A stretch of 64,000 nucleotides of DNA, taken from Obelidium mucronatum (lineage: Eukaryota > Chytridiomycota > Chytridiomycetes > Chytridiales > Chytriomycetaceae). Both the position numbers and the translations under genes were made by a program. Positions within the stretch are counted from its first letter, which is position 1, and each line of letters starts with the position of its first letter. Shown piece by piece: positions 51,972 to 63,863 of this stretch. Where the stretch lies: NCBI GenBank assembly GCA_025765595.1, contig JAIVFH010000080.1, forward strand, positions 1 through 64,000, given 5' to 3'. The notes beneath the pieces are model-generated. The model had not been told where the DNA came from. It was given only the letters and a program-made list of their open reading frames with translations, and searched no databases.

Positions 51972-54873
51972 CTAATCTAATTCAACAATCTTTGGTTCGG
52001 ATTTCGTTGCCTTTTGCGGCTTCGATAACACATTCACACCCGCCCTTTGCAAGTTCTGCAAAGCCTCAATAGCACCCATCTTAATCTCCTCAATAGGATT
52101 CAAAGTCAGCGCTCTCAACAACTTGACAATACCCGCAGCCTCCAACCTCTGAGCCAAAACTCCACCCACCGCAGCAACATTTTTACAAACCTCCACGGCT
52201 CTATGCAAAAGCTCCGGATTGGCATCCTCTTCTTCCCCAAACAACAACCCCGTAATAGTATCCAAGCCCCTCGCATCACTCACAATCAACCGACACGCGT
52301 CTGGATGAGAGCTCAAAATCGCCAACGCCCCCGACGCCGCCCTCCGCGTCTCATAATCCTCAACATCACACAACATGATCATCATCCTCAACCGCGACGC
52401 ATTCCCATCCACAGCCCCACCATCATTCGTGGCGTATCCTTCAAACACGACAGGATCAAACATCATGTTACAAAGCGCCTCGGTTGCCGCACGACGAACG
52501 AGGTTGTTTTCACTGAATTGGAGGTATTCCATTGCTTTCACGCCGTGGAGTGCGACGATGCGGGTTCGGACGTCGTCGTCAAAGGAGGCAAGGTTTGTGA
52601 GGGCCATGAGGCCTTCGAATTGTTGGAGGGTTGTTGCGTCGTTGCTGCTGAGGAGGTGGATTAAAGGGCGGAGAATGTCAAGGGCTCGGGAGATTGGTTT
52701 GAAGGCGATGGATGGGTCGGTGGTGATTGCGATTTTTGCGAGGGATTGGGCCGCGATGAGGTAGGAGGAAGATGAAGGCCCGGCGGAAGATGATAATACC
52801 GACGAGGAGGAGGAGGAGGAAGAGGAGGCCGAGAGTTTTGTTGCCAATGATGTGAGTGCCTTGACTCCTCCCTCTAGCAATAGCACACCAAAAACCCGTT
52901 AGCCATAGACGATAAATAAACATTTCACGTTTACCTTGAACAATCTTTCCGCGATGGCGTTTGTCCACACACAGGTTCAAAAAAAGTTGAGAAATCGCAG
53001 CAGCCAAAGAAACAGTTGCCGACGAAGAAATGGAACAAAGAGGGCCCACAATACCCGCTGTAACCAATTTCGTACATCGTGTTTCCACGCGTTTATCGTC
53101 GTCCAAGGGATCCGGCTTAACAACAGCTTCTCCAGAAACTTCCCTCAACTTCAACAATTGCTCCTCCTCCTCACCCAATCGACGTCTCAAGCTCGTCAAG
53201 TTGACGAAAATCGTGACCAACCCATATTGAACCGCCTTCTCATCTACGGTTTTCAAAAACCCAATCAGGGCCTTCAAAACATCCACATCATTCACAATCA
53301 CCTCCTTAATAAACCCACGAACACTCAAATACGCCAACGACTCCACCGAATTCGCAATCACATCCTTCTCCAAATGACCCGCCTCACCACTCTTTTTCTT
53401 TAACGCACTCAAGAACCCATCCGCCAGTTTCAAATCCCCCGAGAAAATCTCCTTCTCCAACTCCTTATCCACAAACATAACCTTCACAAGCGCACCCGCA
53501 GCCGCACTTTTCAGCGACTCTGGGCTTTTCGAACTCTTCCAGAAATTCAATAAAACTCTTGTACACTCTTTTGTAGCGCCAATCAGTTTCCGACACGCTT
53601 CATCCGCACATGCAGAATTAAGCATGGCCACAGTCGCGAGCTGGACGTTCACAGTTTCGAATTCAATCACATCCACGATTTCTTGGAGGACTCCCTCTGT
53701 GAGGAGGATCGCGCTTGCGTATTCGTTGGAGGCTTGGAAGAGGGCTGTGAGAGCCATGAGGCCTGTTGATTTGTGTTTGGAGGTTGTGGAGTCGAGGTAG
53801 CTCATGATGTGGTTTTTGAAGGCCGTTTTGGATTCCTCGGTTTGATGGTGGTGGGGTTGTTGTTTCGTTTTCGTTGGTGTTGGGGTGGATGCGATTGGTT
53901 CAATGATTCGGCTGATGAGGATTGGGCAAATGTTTCGGAGTGGTTCTGAGTCTGGTGTGGCGGCTGTTTCGAGAATCCGCGCGAGGAGTTGTGGGTGGCG
54001 GATGATTTGGAGGGATGTATCGACAGTGTTTGTGGATTTGATTAAAGCATTCATGGTGGCCAAGCGTAAGGCGTTGGAACGCGTTGTTGAGGTTGATGGA
54101 TCAAGGCTTTCGTTGGCCAAATCAAGGAATAAGACGGTCCATTCTTTTGTTGACGAGGAAGTCGGATCCGATGCTTCCAGAGTATTTGCAAGCGATCCGA
54201 GGAGAGAGATTCCCTTGATGGCTAATTGCTCATCCTTATTATGGATAATGAGTTGGGCACATTCACGGTCCACTTTCGCGGCAACAACAGTTCCCTTTGG
54301 AGTTGCAGCCAAATTCAAGAGAATAGAAACAAGATGGTCTTTGAGCGTCGAATAAAGCGCCTTCACATCAACGTCTTCCTCGTCATCCGAATCACCTCCC
54401 TTCAACAACTGCATGAGTCCATCCACGATCAAATCCACATCGCCAGCCTCAACCCGCATGCAAATAGACTCTTCTCTTGTCAAAAGAGCCGCTTTTTGAG
54501 CTGATGAAATGCGGATCGTGATTGGAGTGCTGTTCCCATGGTGTTGTACAGACTGGCCACTTGCTTCACGTAGTAAAAGACTGATGGAGCCTTCCCTTTC
54601 CCGCTTAGCATTGATTCGGATCAAAAGTTGAGTGATTTCGCCCGTTGTTGTCGCTCGTAATCCGATTTCGGAGGTTGGGATAACAGCCAGAGCACTTTTG
54701 ACAGCGTCGTTAATATGCAAGGGAGTTGTAAGAGAAACAAAAACGGGACATGTAGGAAACCTGCGCAAATCTTTAACGGCTTCATCAAACAATCCATTGT
54801 CTTCATGCTCTTTTGCTTGCGTCTTGAGTTGAGCAAACTTGACAAGGGCTGGATTGTTGCTGCCGCTCATCAT
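51972..54873 (-). CDS. UCS-domain myosin chaperone (UNC-45/She4-like)
   Basis: Exons 54873-52935 and 52873-51972 (61-nt intron) join in phase; about 946 residues. The C-terminal half has the UNC-45 signature QQFEGLMALTNLASFDDDVR and RRAATEALCNM, embedded in armadillo-like helices. A Ser-rich loop lies near the start of exon 2. The N-terminus has only a short helical region, with no full TPR domain. UCS proteins fold and stabilise myosin motors, so this should support actomyosin functions. It ends in KSEPKIVELD. Confidence 0.87.
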
Positions 54874-55037
54874 CGTTATTTTTCTGAGATCTTCTTCGAA
54901 TATACAGATATCTTATGAACCATATGTACAGATATACGGTCGGGTTAATTCCTTTTTCAACATCTATGTATTCTCTGCAATAATAAGGCTGGAGAAACCA
55001 AGTAAAAAAAAAAGGACACAAACTCAAAAATTAACAC

Positions 55038-56007
55038 TCAAAAATCAAACAAATCAAAGTCTGAAAAGACGGGAGATTCGTGAAGTAGGTTGTTGTTGGT
55101 GGTTGTGTTGTTGATGTTGTCGTCTATGGATTCAAGGGCGTCGAAACCAAAGAGAGACGACGATGACGCGGAGGAAATGGAGGAAGATGGTTGCAAACTG
55201 TTTTGTGACAATGAACCGGAAGAAACAGCAGTAGTAGTAGTTGATGATGCGAGAATAGGAACAAGTGCAGGTTGAATATACAATGATGGAGACGGAGATG
55301 GCGATTGAACAAGGGGAGGGAACATGAGGTGGAGGTTTTTGAGGGCTAGATTCATAGTCAAGGAATGGAGAAAGTTGGCGTCAACATCAACCATTCCAGG
55401 ATTGTTTGGGTTGGGGGTCCATAGAGGGTGAGCAGACATTGGAGTCACGGGACCTGGAGGCGACAACGTGACAGACGGTTGCTCGTTGGTTTTGTGGTTG
55501 TTGAGGAAGGCAAAGATATCCGCAGCAATATCTGATTCTTCAACAGTGGTGGACGGCGATCTGGAAGCAGAGGAGGAGGAAGAAGCCGTCTTGGCACTCG
55601 AGGGACGAGTGAATATTCTGGGAGACGACGTCTTCAGCTTCTGTTTTAGTTCCTTGAAGGCCTTGTTGCGTGTGCTGTTTTGTAAATAAACAGCAGTTTA
55701 GCAATTAGGACTGCTTGATAAGACGCAACCAATATAAAACAACTCACCTATTGTTTGAAAACACACAAGCTACTTTCAGCTTTGTACATCGTTTGCATCC
55801 TTCTCCTTCAACCTTTTCACACTTTCGATTCGCCAGCCGGCAGCAGACACAAGATTTTAACCGGGGGTTCTTTGTGGGGCATTGGTCTGGAAAAGGATGC
55901 AAGTCGTGTGTACATGCGCCATTGTTTGCCAGTCGACATTCTTCGCAAGTCGGCTTGGAAGTGTGCTGGCTCTGGAACCGCTGTTGGTGGTTGTGGGTAG
56001 CAGCCAT
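55038..56007 (-). CDS. Zn2Cys6 transcription factor
   Basis: Exons 56007-55748 and 55674-55038 encode about 298 residues. The DNA-binding cluster reads SCVCCRLANRKCEKVEGEGC then KRCTKLKVAC, close to C-x2-C-x6-C-x6-C-x2-C-x6-C. An additional Cys/His-rich stretch (CEECRLANNGAC...C) precedes it and looks like a half duplication. Basic sequence after the intron (TRNKAFKELKQKLK) is followed by a Ser/Pro-rich region and an acidic end rich in Phe/Asp (FSDFDLFDF), a likely activation domain. There is no fungal-specific middle domain. Confidence 0.82.
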
Positions 56008-56501
56008 TATTAAAACTACTACTACTACTACTGCTAGTGCTGGAAAACTGGATTTGTATTTCTGTTCTGGTTCAATCGGGGTCCCTAATGTCTTTCCTAA
56101 CTTTATAACTTTAAAGCGAGGGAGACTTCGGTCCGAAGGAATTCGAAGAAACAAATGTTTTGCTTCTTTTTCGGTTCTTGTCATTTTTGGTCTTGTCCCA
56201 GTCCGACTGTGGTCAAGTAAACTGCATGCCAAACTCTCAAAAAAAACGGCACACAATGTTAAAGAATACCCCTATTTTGTCTCTGCAGACTCTTCTCGCA
56301 TACGTCTTTTGCCTTAACGTTTTTGTTCATGATGCCATAACGTAAATACATATGCATTCACACTGGCATTCACCACGGAAGAATGTTTAAGGAGACTTTA
56401 AAAAATAAATAAAAATCACACAAGAAACTCGTGTCTTTTTTTATTATTATTCTTTCCATTTTCCCTCAATTGATTACCCAAATTCAAGTGGTAAATTTTT
56501 T

Positions 56502-57517
56502 TTACAAAGTGGCAACTGGAACAGCAACTGGGAAAGCAGCTGGAGTAGCTTCCTCCTTTGGCTCAAGAATGGTAACATTGTCTGGAAGTGGCATCTTTCC
56601 ACGCTTTCCATTCTCAGCTGGAAGCATAATCTTGACCTTGATACCAATCATACCTTGCTTCATCAAAACGTTACGGGTAGCGTAGTCGATAAAGTCGATA
56701 GATGGCTGACCAGAGTGAACCATGAAACCATCAACAAACTTCATGGCCTTGGCACGAGCACCACGGAGCTTTCCAGAGACAATCACCTCAACACCCTTAG
56801 CACCAGACTCCATCGCGAAACGCATGACAGCGTAACAAGCACGACGAACAGCCAACCCTTCGATAAGCTTGTAACGGAGGGATTCAGCCTGGGCAATAGC
56901 AGAGAGACCACGGGAGGCAACCTTCTCAGCGTACAACTCGACAGTGTTTTCTGGGAAGTTGAAACGCTTTTGGACGACGGAGGTGAGTTCACGGATACGA
57001 CGACCCTTGTCTCCCAAAACGTCTTGGGTCTTGGTGGCACGGATAATGATTTCGGTACGGGTTGGGGTGACACGGACTTCGACTCCAGAGTATCCTTGTT
57101 CGGCGAGTTCCTTGGCGAGGAAGGAGTTGAGTTCGGCAAAGAACACTCCGTCGGCGATGAACTTTCTCTTCTTGTTGATGGCGGCCCTGTTTTTTTTTTT
57201 GTTGAAGTGATGTTAGGGATCTTTGACTTGTTTCGACTGTGCTCCATAGGAGATTGAGATGGACGCATCGTTTTCTGTCTTTCATTGATCCATGCCTCCT
57301 GCAGTTTTTCCCACAGCGCTTGACTGGTATACTGTGTTCCAGCGATTGTTGATGAATCACATCCTTCCTCACAACACACAACCCAGAAACTTCAACCCAT
57401 CCGCCAGAAAAAGATACAGCATCATCGTTCCAGCATTATTTCGTCTCCAAATCCAGGCGATATTGATGATTGCGATGGCCGAAAGTAGTGGTGATGGACG
57501 GTGGAGGGTACGCACAT
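56502..57517 (-). CDS. RPS3: Ribosomal protein uS3 (Rps3), start codon split by an intron
   Basis: Exon 2 (57186-56502) encodes [20 protein letters not shown] through the KH domain ([25 protein letters not shown]) to the typical C-terminal domain ([36 protein letters not shown]). A 329-nt intron (57515-57187) starts GTGCGT and ends AAACAG. The bases before it read AT and exon 2 begins with G, so the ATG is assembled only by splicing. The protein is 228 residues, of family-normal length. uS3 sits at the mRNA entry channel of the 40S subunit. Confidence 0.9.
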
Positions 57518-57544
57518 TTTGAAAATGAAAAGGAAGAGAATGTA

Positions 57545-58385
57545 ATAAGGTAACACCACTATTTACTACATACACGAGGTGAGTTATTTATTATTGAGAT
57601 TCTAATTTAATCTCGCTTTCGTCCGCGTTGTTTTTGTGATGACGAGAATGGTATCCGGTCATTGAATTCATCCGTCATCGTCAGATTCAGTGGATAGAAT
57701 CATTCGGTGAACAGCAGGAACGACATAATAAAGAGAGATTGATAATACGAAAATGCAGAGCTGCAATCACTGGAATAGCAGACAACTGGAATCACGCCAA
57801 AGAGTGTGTCTTCAATAACTATCGTCATGTAAGTTCCTTGCCCTCACCATTTTCAAAAAAAAGGTAGATATTCTCAACTGAGATGGTATCGATGGTTATT
57901 GTACAGAGATTCGTTCAATCCTGGTTTCAATACTCCAGACGACTTTACAAGGAACGCGAATCCAGCCCTAAATCATGGAACAAAACCGATGATCAAAGGA
58001 GCCAATCAGTTCGGACAAATCACCTCTTGTGGATTTGTTTCAAACGTGTAATCGCCTGGAGTCTGTGTTTTAATGTCAGGCTCCGGATACACTCCATTTC
58101 AAAGTAAGACGACAATCCAAAACACACCGTCGCTGGCCAGCATACACGCACTTCGTATTGAGTCTCCGGCTTCAAGCCGCGCAGGCAGACTGTAGAATTG
58201 GATCCACTCAGTTCTATTTTTCCGAATGGCGAGATGCAGTTGTCGTTGTTTACGGGGAGTGAGCAGCCAGCGCTCGTTCGACAGGGCGTTGCGTGTTTTG
58301 AGAAACTGTTTTTCAGTGTTTGCGCACGCCGCGCAGCGAGTAGAAGAATGCAGCAGTAACATTATAATTAAATAAAAGAAAAAAA
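57545..58385. other. Intergenic region with weak co-linear coding signal
   Basis: About 57640-57830 reads without stops (EFIRHRQIQWIESFGEQQERH) to a GTAAGT donor. After about 55 nt ending CTGAG, a second stretch (57883-58107) reads a basic sequence (VQRFVQSWFQYSRRLYKE) or, in another frame, NPALNHGTKPMIKGANQFGQ. Neither frame matches a family I know. The rest should contain the promoter of the NDUFA11-like gene. Confidence 0.25.
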
Positions 58386-58390
58386 AGAAA

Positions 58391-59222
58391 ATGTCTTTTC
58401 TGCTGACGCACGCGCACTCGTCCGGCGCCGCCAAGACGCCGCGCGCCGGCGTGTTTTCGCCGCCGCTCGAAGCGTCGCCGCTCGGCGAAGGCGTCAAAGC
58501 CGTGGCCGTGTTTGCGCCCGTCGGCGGCGCGCTCGGCGCAGCGCGCGCGTGGTGGTTCAAGTATCCGCTGGCGGACGGGCTTCGCGTGGTGGGCAGCCAG
58601 GCGGTGGCGGCGGGTGTGTTTTTGTTTCTTTGTTTCTTTGTGAGTGTTTCCTAACTACTCTGCATCTACTCTGCTAGGCGGCATCGCCGCCATCTACGCT
58701 GCTACAAACACCCTCGCCGCACACGTGAGGCACAAGGACGACGACTGGAACGCCCCCTTTGCCGGCTTTGCCGCAGGTCTGGCTGCCGGTGCCCGAGGTG
58801 CGTCTTGTGTCCATTTGCATCAAGATCATTGGGTATTAACCACTGCCCCTTCTTCTTATTCGCTTCTTCTGTCTCTTTATCGTGGTGCTTCTTGGAATCA
58901 ATCTATGGATCCATCAATCAATCAATCAACTGTTATCGTTCTGTTTCACCATCAAACATCAATCCATCAAAACATCAATCGATCGCAAATTTCTATTCAT
59001 TGCTAAACAGCTGGATCGCTTCAGAAAATGATCTTCTTCTCTGCTGCGTTCTCTGGACTCGCCCTTTGGGGTAAATTCTTCTCTACCCAACTCAAGGACA
59101 ACTTTTATCTCGACAAATACGAAAAGAGAGACCAAAAGCCTCCCGTCTTTGTTGGGAATGCTAGGGATCAATACAAGGAACGATGGGCTGCTATTCAGGC
59201 TCGTGAAGCTGATTCGGAGTAG
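58391..59222 (+). CDS. NDUFA11-like (B14.7) subunit of respiratory complex I
   Basis: Exons 58391-58613, 58678-58797 and 59011-59222; 184 residues, in phase. The protein has the Tim17/22/23-like fold pattern: a Gly/Ala-rich membrane segment (VAVFAPVGGALGAAR), then GGIAAIYAATNTLAAHVRHKDDDWN followed by GFAAGLAAGARAGSL. The KDDDWN loop is typical for NDUFA11. A C-terminal extension (YEKRDQKPPVFVGNARDQ) faces soluble space. It is an inner-membrane accessory subunit. Exons 1 and 2 are strongly GC-rich; exon 3 is not. The second intron (58798-59010) is long for this window and AT-rich. Confidence 0.75.
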
Positions 59223-59272
59223 AAGAGCTAAACGATTGTTTCTTTCTTGAATAAAACTGCGCTTCTTTTTTT

Positions 59273-60420
59273 ATGAACAACTGTCCGGCTGAAGTTGTAG
59301 CCCACATCTTCAGTTGGATCAAACCAGCACAAGTCATCAAATTCAGACTTCTCTCAAGGGCCTTCAATGCATGCTTGGACTCTACAGCGTTTGCCACCTT
59401 AAACTTCAACAAGTTCCCAGCAATCAACAAGATGCAGAAAGCTCTTAGCAAGGAACAAATCATCATCTTATTCAACTTTCCAGACAACTATCGCTCTGTT
59501 TTCGCTCGACTGTGTCAACATCATGTTACAGAGATTGACGTGGACTCCCAAAAAAGTTGGAATTTGCGCCCGGCTTGCTTACCTGACATATTGGGTGCAT
59601 TTGCTGAGCTGAGACTCCTGAATCTGGGCACTTGTTGTTTCTCAGGAAGAATCCCCGACTCACTAGGGTGCCTTGTTCAATTGACGGACCTAAACTTGGG
59701 GTCAAACGCCTGTTCTGGAGATATTCCTCCTTCCCTTGGACAGCTTTTCAGGCTGAGACACTTGGATTTGGGGAGCAATTTGCTCACTGGTACGATTCCT
59801 GAAAGTCTCAAAGAACTGACTCAGCTGACATACCTGGATCTTTCCTGTAATACACTCTCTGGCTTGATTCCTGAAGCAATTGGACGCCTGTTCCTTCTTG
59901 AAAGCTTGGCTCTATACGCCAATAATCTTGTTGGAACTATTCCCATACTTTTGGTGACCTTGCACAACTTACCGAACTGATGCTACAAGAAAATCAACTT
60001 ACTGGTCCAATCCCATCGTCACTGGGAAACCTCTCATTACTGAAAATGTTGCATTTGCAAAGCAATAAGCTTTCAGGGCCAATCCCTGACTCTATTGGGA
60101 ACAACCTTGTCAACCTGCAAGAATTGGATTTACACCACAACTGCCTTACCGGAAGTATCCCGGACTCATTGGGAAACCTATACCAACTTAAAAGGCTGCA
60201 GTTGAGTCACAACCGGTTCACAGGCTCCCTTTCCTCAGTTAGGTTTAAAAATCTTGTCAATTTGATTGAATTGGATGTATCAAACAATCAGATTGATGGG
60301 GAAATTCCTGATTTGGGGGGACTTACAAAGTTGGCACATGTAAATTTCTCAAAAACAAGCTGAAGGGTGTAATTCCTGTTTATAGCATAAAAAAAGGTAT
60401 GAATAAATGTGGTTGTACAT
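59273..60420 (+). CDS. F-box-like / plant-type LRR protein, two small frameshifts
   Basis: The N-terminus (AEVVAHIFSWIKPAQVIKFRLLSRAFNACLDSTAF) matches the F-box-like start at 38567. About 11 LRR units follow in plant-type form (LTGTIPESLKELTQLTYLDL; LTGSIPDSLGNLYQLKRLQL). One base is missing near 59950 (between GTIP and FGDLAQLTELM), and one A near 60352, after which KLKGVIPVYSIKKG completes the last repeat. Both spots are short runs (CTTTTGG, CAAAAAC), so the gene may be intact in reality. It starts about 50 bp after the complex I gene's stop. Confidence 0.75.
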
Positions 60421-60866
60421 TTTAACAAGAGTTTAATTGGCTGTTCTTCTATTTTGGGCAAAAAACTAGCTTCCCAGATCCCTGTTTATTGTTTAAGTTG
60501 TTGATGGATTTTTGATATGGGTCGCGTTCTATGTTGATGATATTCTGATTTGTCTGTCATGAATCAATTGTGGAGTCAATTGTCACTGCATTGAAGTCAA
60601 AAGTTGACATCAAAGTATCAGGGCCGTTGTGACTTTCGCTATGTCATTCCTCAGTACTCAATGCGCTTTCCGACTGCCTACTTTGCACTTAACCCATTGG
60701 ATGGGCGACACACAAAATTGGTCAAAAATGACCAACAAAAATAAACACATCTGTGGGCACCATGCCAAACATAGCCGAATCCCCATGAAACTTTGCGGAG
60801 GTATTAAGAAAGTGATTGCGGGTAAGTTACTGGCAAGTTTTTTTAGGTTGTGCGAATGTTGATGGT
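60421..60866. other. No recognisable gene
   Basis: Sequence between the LRR gene and the piggyBac-like remnant. Short ORFs only, none convincing. Confidence 0.4.
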
Positions 60867-61484
60867 TTATTGAATTCGACGATGACAGACCCTTGCAAAC
60901 CCAAACTCCCTTGCATTCTCCTCATGGTATCCGGTCCAGCAGTTTCGATCCTTGTTCATACAAAATGCCTTGTTGCAGGCTCCACAGAACCAGTTGGAGC
61001 GGTTGTATTTGACTGTTGGTGCTTGGCTGCATTTGGTGCAGTTCACTCGCTTCTCTCGATACTCAGGTAAATGAGTCCCTTCTTTTAATTCTTCTCCCGT
61101 TGCTGCCATCTCATTATTATTGTAACACATGGAGGAAGAGGCTTTCTGCCCTTGTATTTAAGCTGTTTAGCCGCTGCTCTGTACATTTGATAGCGACGTT
61201 CTTTGTCTGACAGCTTCTTGTTCATTTCCAGCTCTTCTACAAGCTCCACAAACTTAGTAGTTTCCGTCCAGCAACTTTGAAGGCTTGATTTGGCAAGGCA
61301 ATCCCATTTCGAGACTCGTGGTGACATTTGGCCAATCTGTTAAAAGTCCGCAACTGCTAATCGAAGTTTTCCAGTCTTTTTTGGGTGTAAAATGGGTGAG
61401 TGAGAGAGCCAACAGTGACGCTGCAAGCCCAAGAACCACCCTCCAAATGTTTATTGAGTGAAGGAGACAGGATATACAACTCAA
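60867..61484 (-). pseudogene. PiggyBac-like transposase C-terminal remnant
   Basis: Minus-strand pieces in shifting frames. The last (61130-60867) has a zinc-ribbon pattern: CTKC, then WFCGACNKAFCMNKDRNCW and GYH, as in the C-terminal cysteine-rich domain of piggyBac transposases. Upstream pieces (61327-61085, 61484-61254) have helical sequence but no catalytic Asp triad that I can identify. No TTAA-flanked terminal repeats were found. Confidence 0.45.
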
Positions 61485-62005
61485 AAATTTTAAAGAAAAT
61501 AATCATGTGCACAAGTCAATCCGGTTGAGAGATGGGCGGGTGTTGATTTTGCAAAAATTGCGTTAGTGCCTGCAGCGGGCTATCAACCACCACCCATACC
61601 TGAAGCCAACGGTGAGTTAGTGAGGCGTTGACAATGGTAAGGGACCTAAGAGACCCTGCTGCGTACCTAGGCAGCCGTTGCTCCAGTTAGCGTTGTCCTG
61701 TTGGTGCAGACATGGATGGGAGACATACCTGTTGATTTCGCGAAAATTGCGTGGAGTGAAATTTTCCAAATCAGCAGGTGTTTGCCAGGTATATGGTCAA
61801 GTGTTGCAGCCAAGCCGAGAGTCGAGCTGGGAGTCGTGAGTCAGGTGAGGAGGAACCAGTGCACGGTGGAGAAACTTGATGTCGCTCTAGACTCTAACCC
61901 ACCTTTAGTACATGCGCTAAAGCTATGAGTTTACGTTGTGACTGATGGATAATGCTAGGACTCTCACTTCGTGTCGGGCTATCAGAATCTCCCTCCCCCT
62001 GTTCT
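61485..62005. other. Unannotated region with a short duplicated motif
   Basis: TTGATTTTGCAAAAATTGCG (about 61542) and TTGATTTCGCGAAAATTGCG (about 61732) recur in a similar context, suggesting a degenerate repeat about 190 bp apart. No coding signal is seen. Confidence 0.35.
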
Positions 62006-62165
62006 TTAGGCAGGGCCACTTCTAATAAGATTTACCACTTGAGCTAACCATTGTCTAACTCTGTGCGAAAAAGTTATCTGGAAAGTAATTGATTTGCAAA
62101 TTTCACTAATATACAAAGCGTGTCTTGAGATTCGGAAACACTTCCAGTATAGTTTATTATTCCAT

Positions 62166-63674
62166 TCACTTTTGCTCTCCAAATAAATCAGGGCGAGCGT
62201 TCTTATCATTGTCATCAAAAACATGGCCAAGTTCCAATCCCAAATCCACATGCCTTTGGTTCCAATCTCCTTGGCGATACGGTCGAATTGCTGGAAACCT
62301 CATGTCCATTACCAACACAAGGAAGCGAACCATGTCAATCTGGTCACCCAACAATGCAACCAAAATATCCACCTCTTGCATGTGACCATCATCAAATTCC
62401 CAGTCATCATCATCCTGGTTCCTCAATCTCCTCATTCAATTGAAGACCCAGTGTTTTCAAGAATCCAGCGGACAACGTCAATACGACCATTCTTGATTGC
62501 TGTCCCAAGAGCAGATGCAGTCGGATCTCTACCAAAGCCCAGATTCTTTGCCGTTTCAAAGAGTTCAAATCTTCCAAATGCCAACGAATAAGTCTGAATG
62601 TTGCGGAACAGTATGTTCCTGTGTTCAACTCGCGACATTAGCCAAGAAACCATTTCGATTGTCGCCTTTTTCAAGTAAGTCATGAACAACATCGGTTTCA
62701 TGTCCATCACCGGTAGAAAATGAGTTGAATGAGCGATGTATGGCTTGGTTGAGCGCTTCTGGATCCCTTTCAAGTATGATCTCGGCATCATTTATGCAAC
62801 CATACGTCACTGCGGCCACCATCATTTTACCCCATAAAACAGGCGCATCAGTCTTGAGGGCAGTATTAAAGATGAGTTTCTGGATGCGTTTGTGGTTGTG
62901 CTTCAATGCTTCCGCGTAGCTATCTGGCAAGATTTGGCCAACCTTGAGCTCGTCACCCCATCCATTTCCACCATCATTACACCAGTCTTCTCCATAGTCT
63001 GGATCAATTTCTTCCAGCTCCTCATCCGGCGCATCTATTTCAATATTTAGATAGAAGTTGGGGTTGGGAATATTAGGCAATGACAAGAACCTTCAGACAA
63101 TTCAAGCTCCAAGAAGCATTCTGCAAGTTTTTCACACATGATAAAGTTTCCATTTCGCGCTGCAATGGCAAGGAATGCGGTGGTTTGGAGTCAGCTTTTC
63201 CAAGGCCAGGACACTGGGAAGGATGAATCGAGCGGCTTGATCAGTGAACCAAACCGACACTTTGTGCATCCAGTAGATTCCCAAGTTTTTGATCACCAGA
63301 TCAATAATCCTCTGTGGATCTTTTTCAAGCAGATACAGCCGATCTTTCATATAGCTTTGTTGGGGCATTCCAATGGTTTGCACAAGGGCCTCCATTTCTT
63401 CAGAGACAATGAAGAGCGGTTCGAAACTCAAAGAGAAGGAGTTCTTATCTTGGATGTAGTAGAAGGTGACCTCGTCGAGGCGGGCCTGGAGTTGCTTGAT
63501 TGCTGAGAGGTTATCAGTCAAGAAGGCACCAGCAATCAGCTCGCGATATTCATTCTGGTCTATTGGACCAAGCTTCTTGTGTAAATACAAAGTGAGTGGG
63601 TCCAGCCAGCCTTCGATCTCACGGAGCAGCTCCTGGGGAAGTGGGAGTGGAAGAACAGACGTTTCTTGAGCCAT
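62166..63674 (-). pseudogene. Ankyrin/F-box-like protein, broken by frameshifts
   Basis: From an ATG at 63674 the sequence has an F-box-like start (LPLPLPQELLREIEGWLDPL) and runs about 170 codons. Coding then shifts near 63170 (AFLAIAARNGNFIMCEKLAE, an ankyrin-like unit) and again before 63086 (an acidic insert EIDAPDEELEEIDPD). A further frame (62791-62432) carries LGTAIKNGRIDVVRWILEN. At least three shifts separate the parts. Related in style to the gene at 27610. Confidence 0.55.
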
Positions 63675-63863
63675 TTCGAACCTGATAATGTTTTTCAACA
63701 ACGGCATACCAAAGGTTCAATCCTGTGTAGTCTATCGAAGAAAGAAGCCAAAAGAACCCACCTTTGCTAGCAGACTCAAATAAACCGATCTCAGTTCAAG
63801 TTGGCAGGTCTGGCTTATTTTGGCTGGTTTTTTTTGCAGACGGTGTTTGTAAATATTTTTGAG

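Noticed and set aside
57187..57515. C/D-box snoRNA in the long uS3 intron
   Set aside because: Ribosomal protein introns often host snoRNAs, but no convincing C box and D box pair in the right orientation was found by eye.
58099..58560. Minus-strand ORF overlapping the start of the NDUFA11-like gene
   Set aside because: Most of its length is the antisense of the GC-rich complex I exon and of a poly-A promoter tract. No family features.
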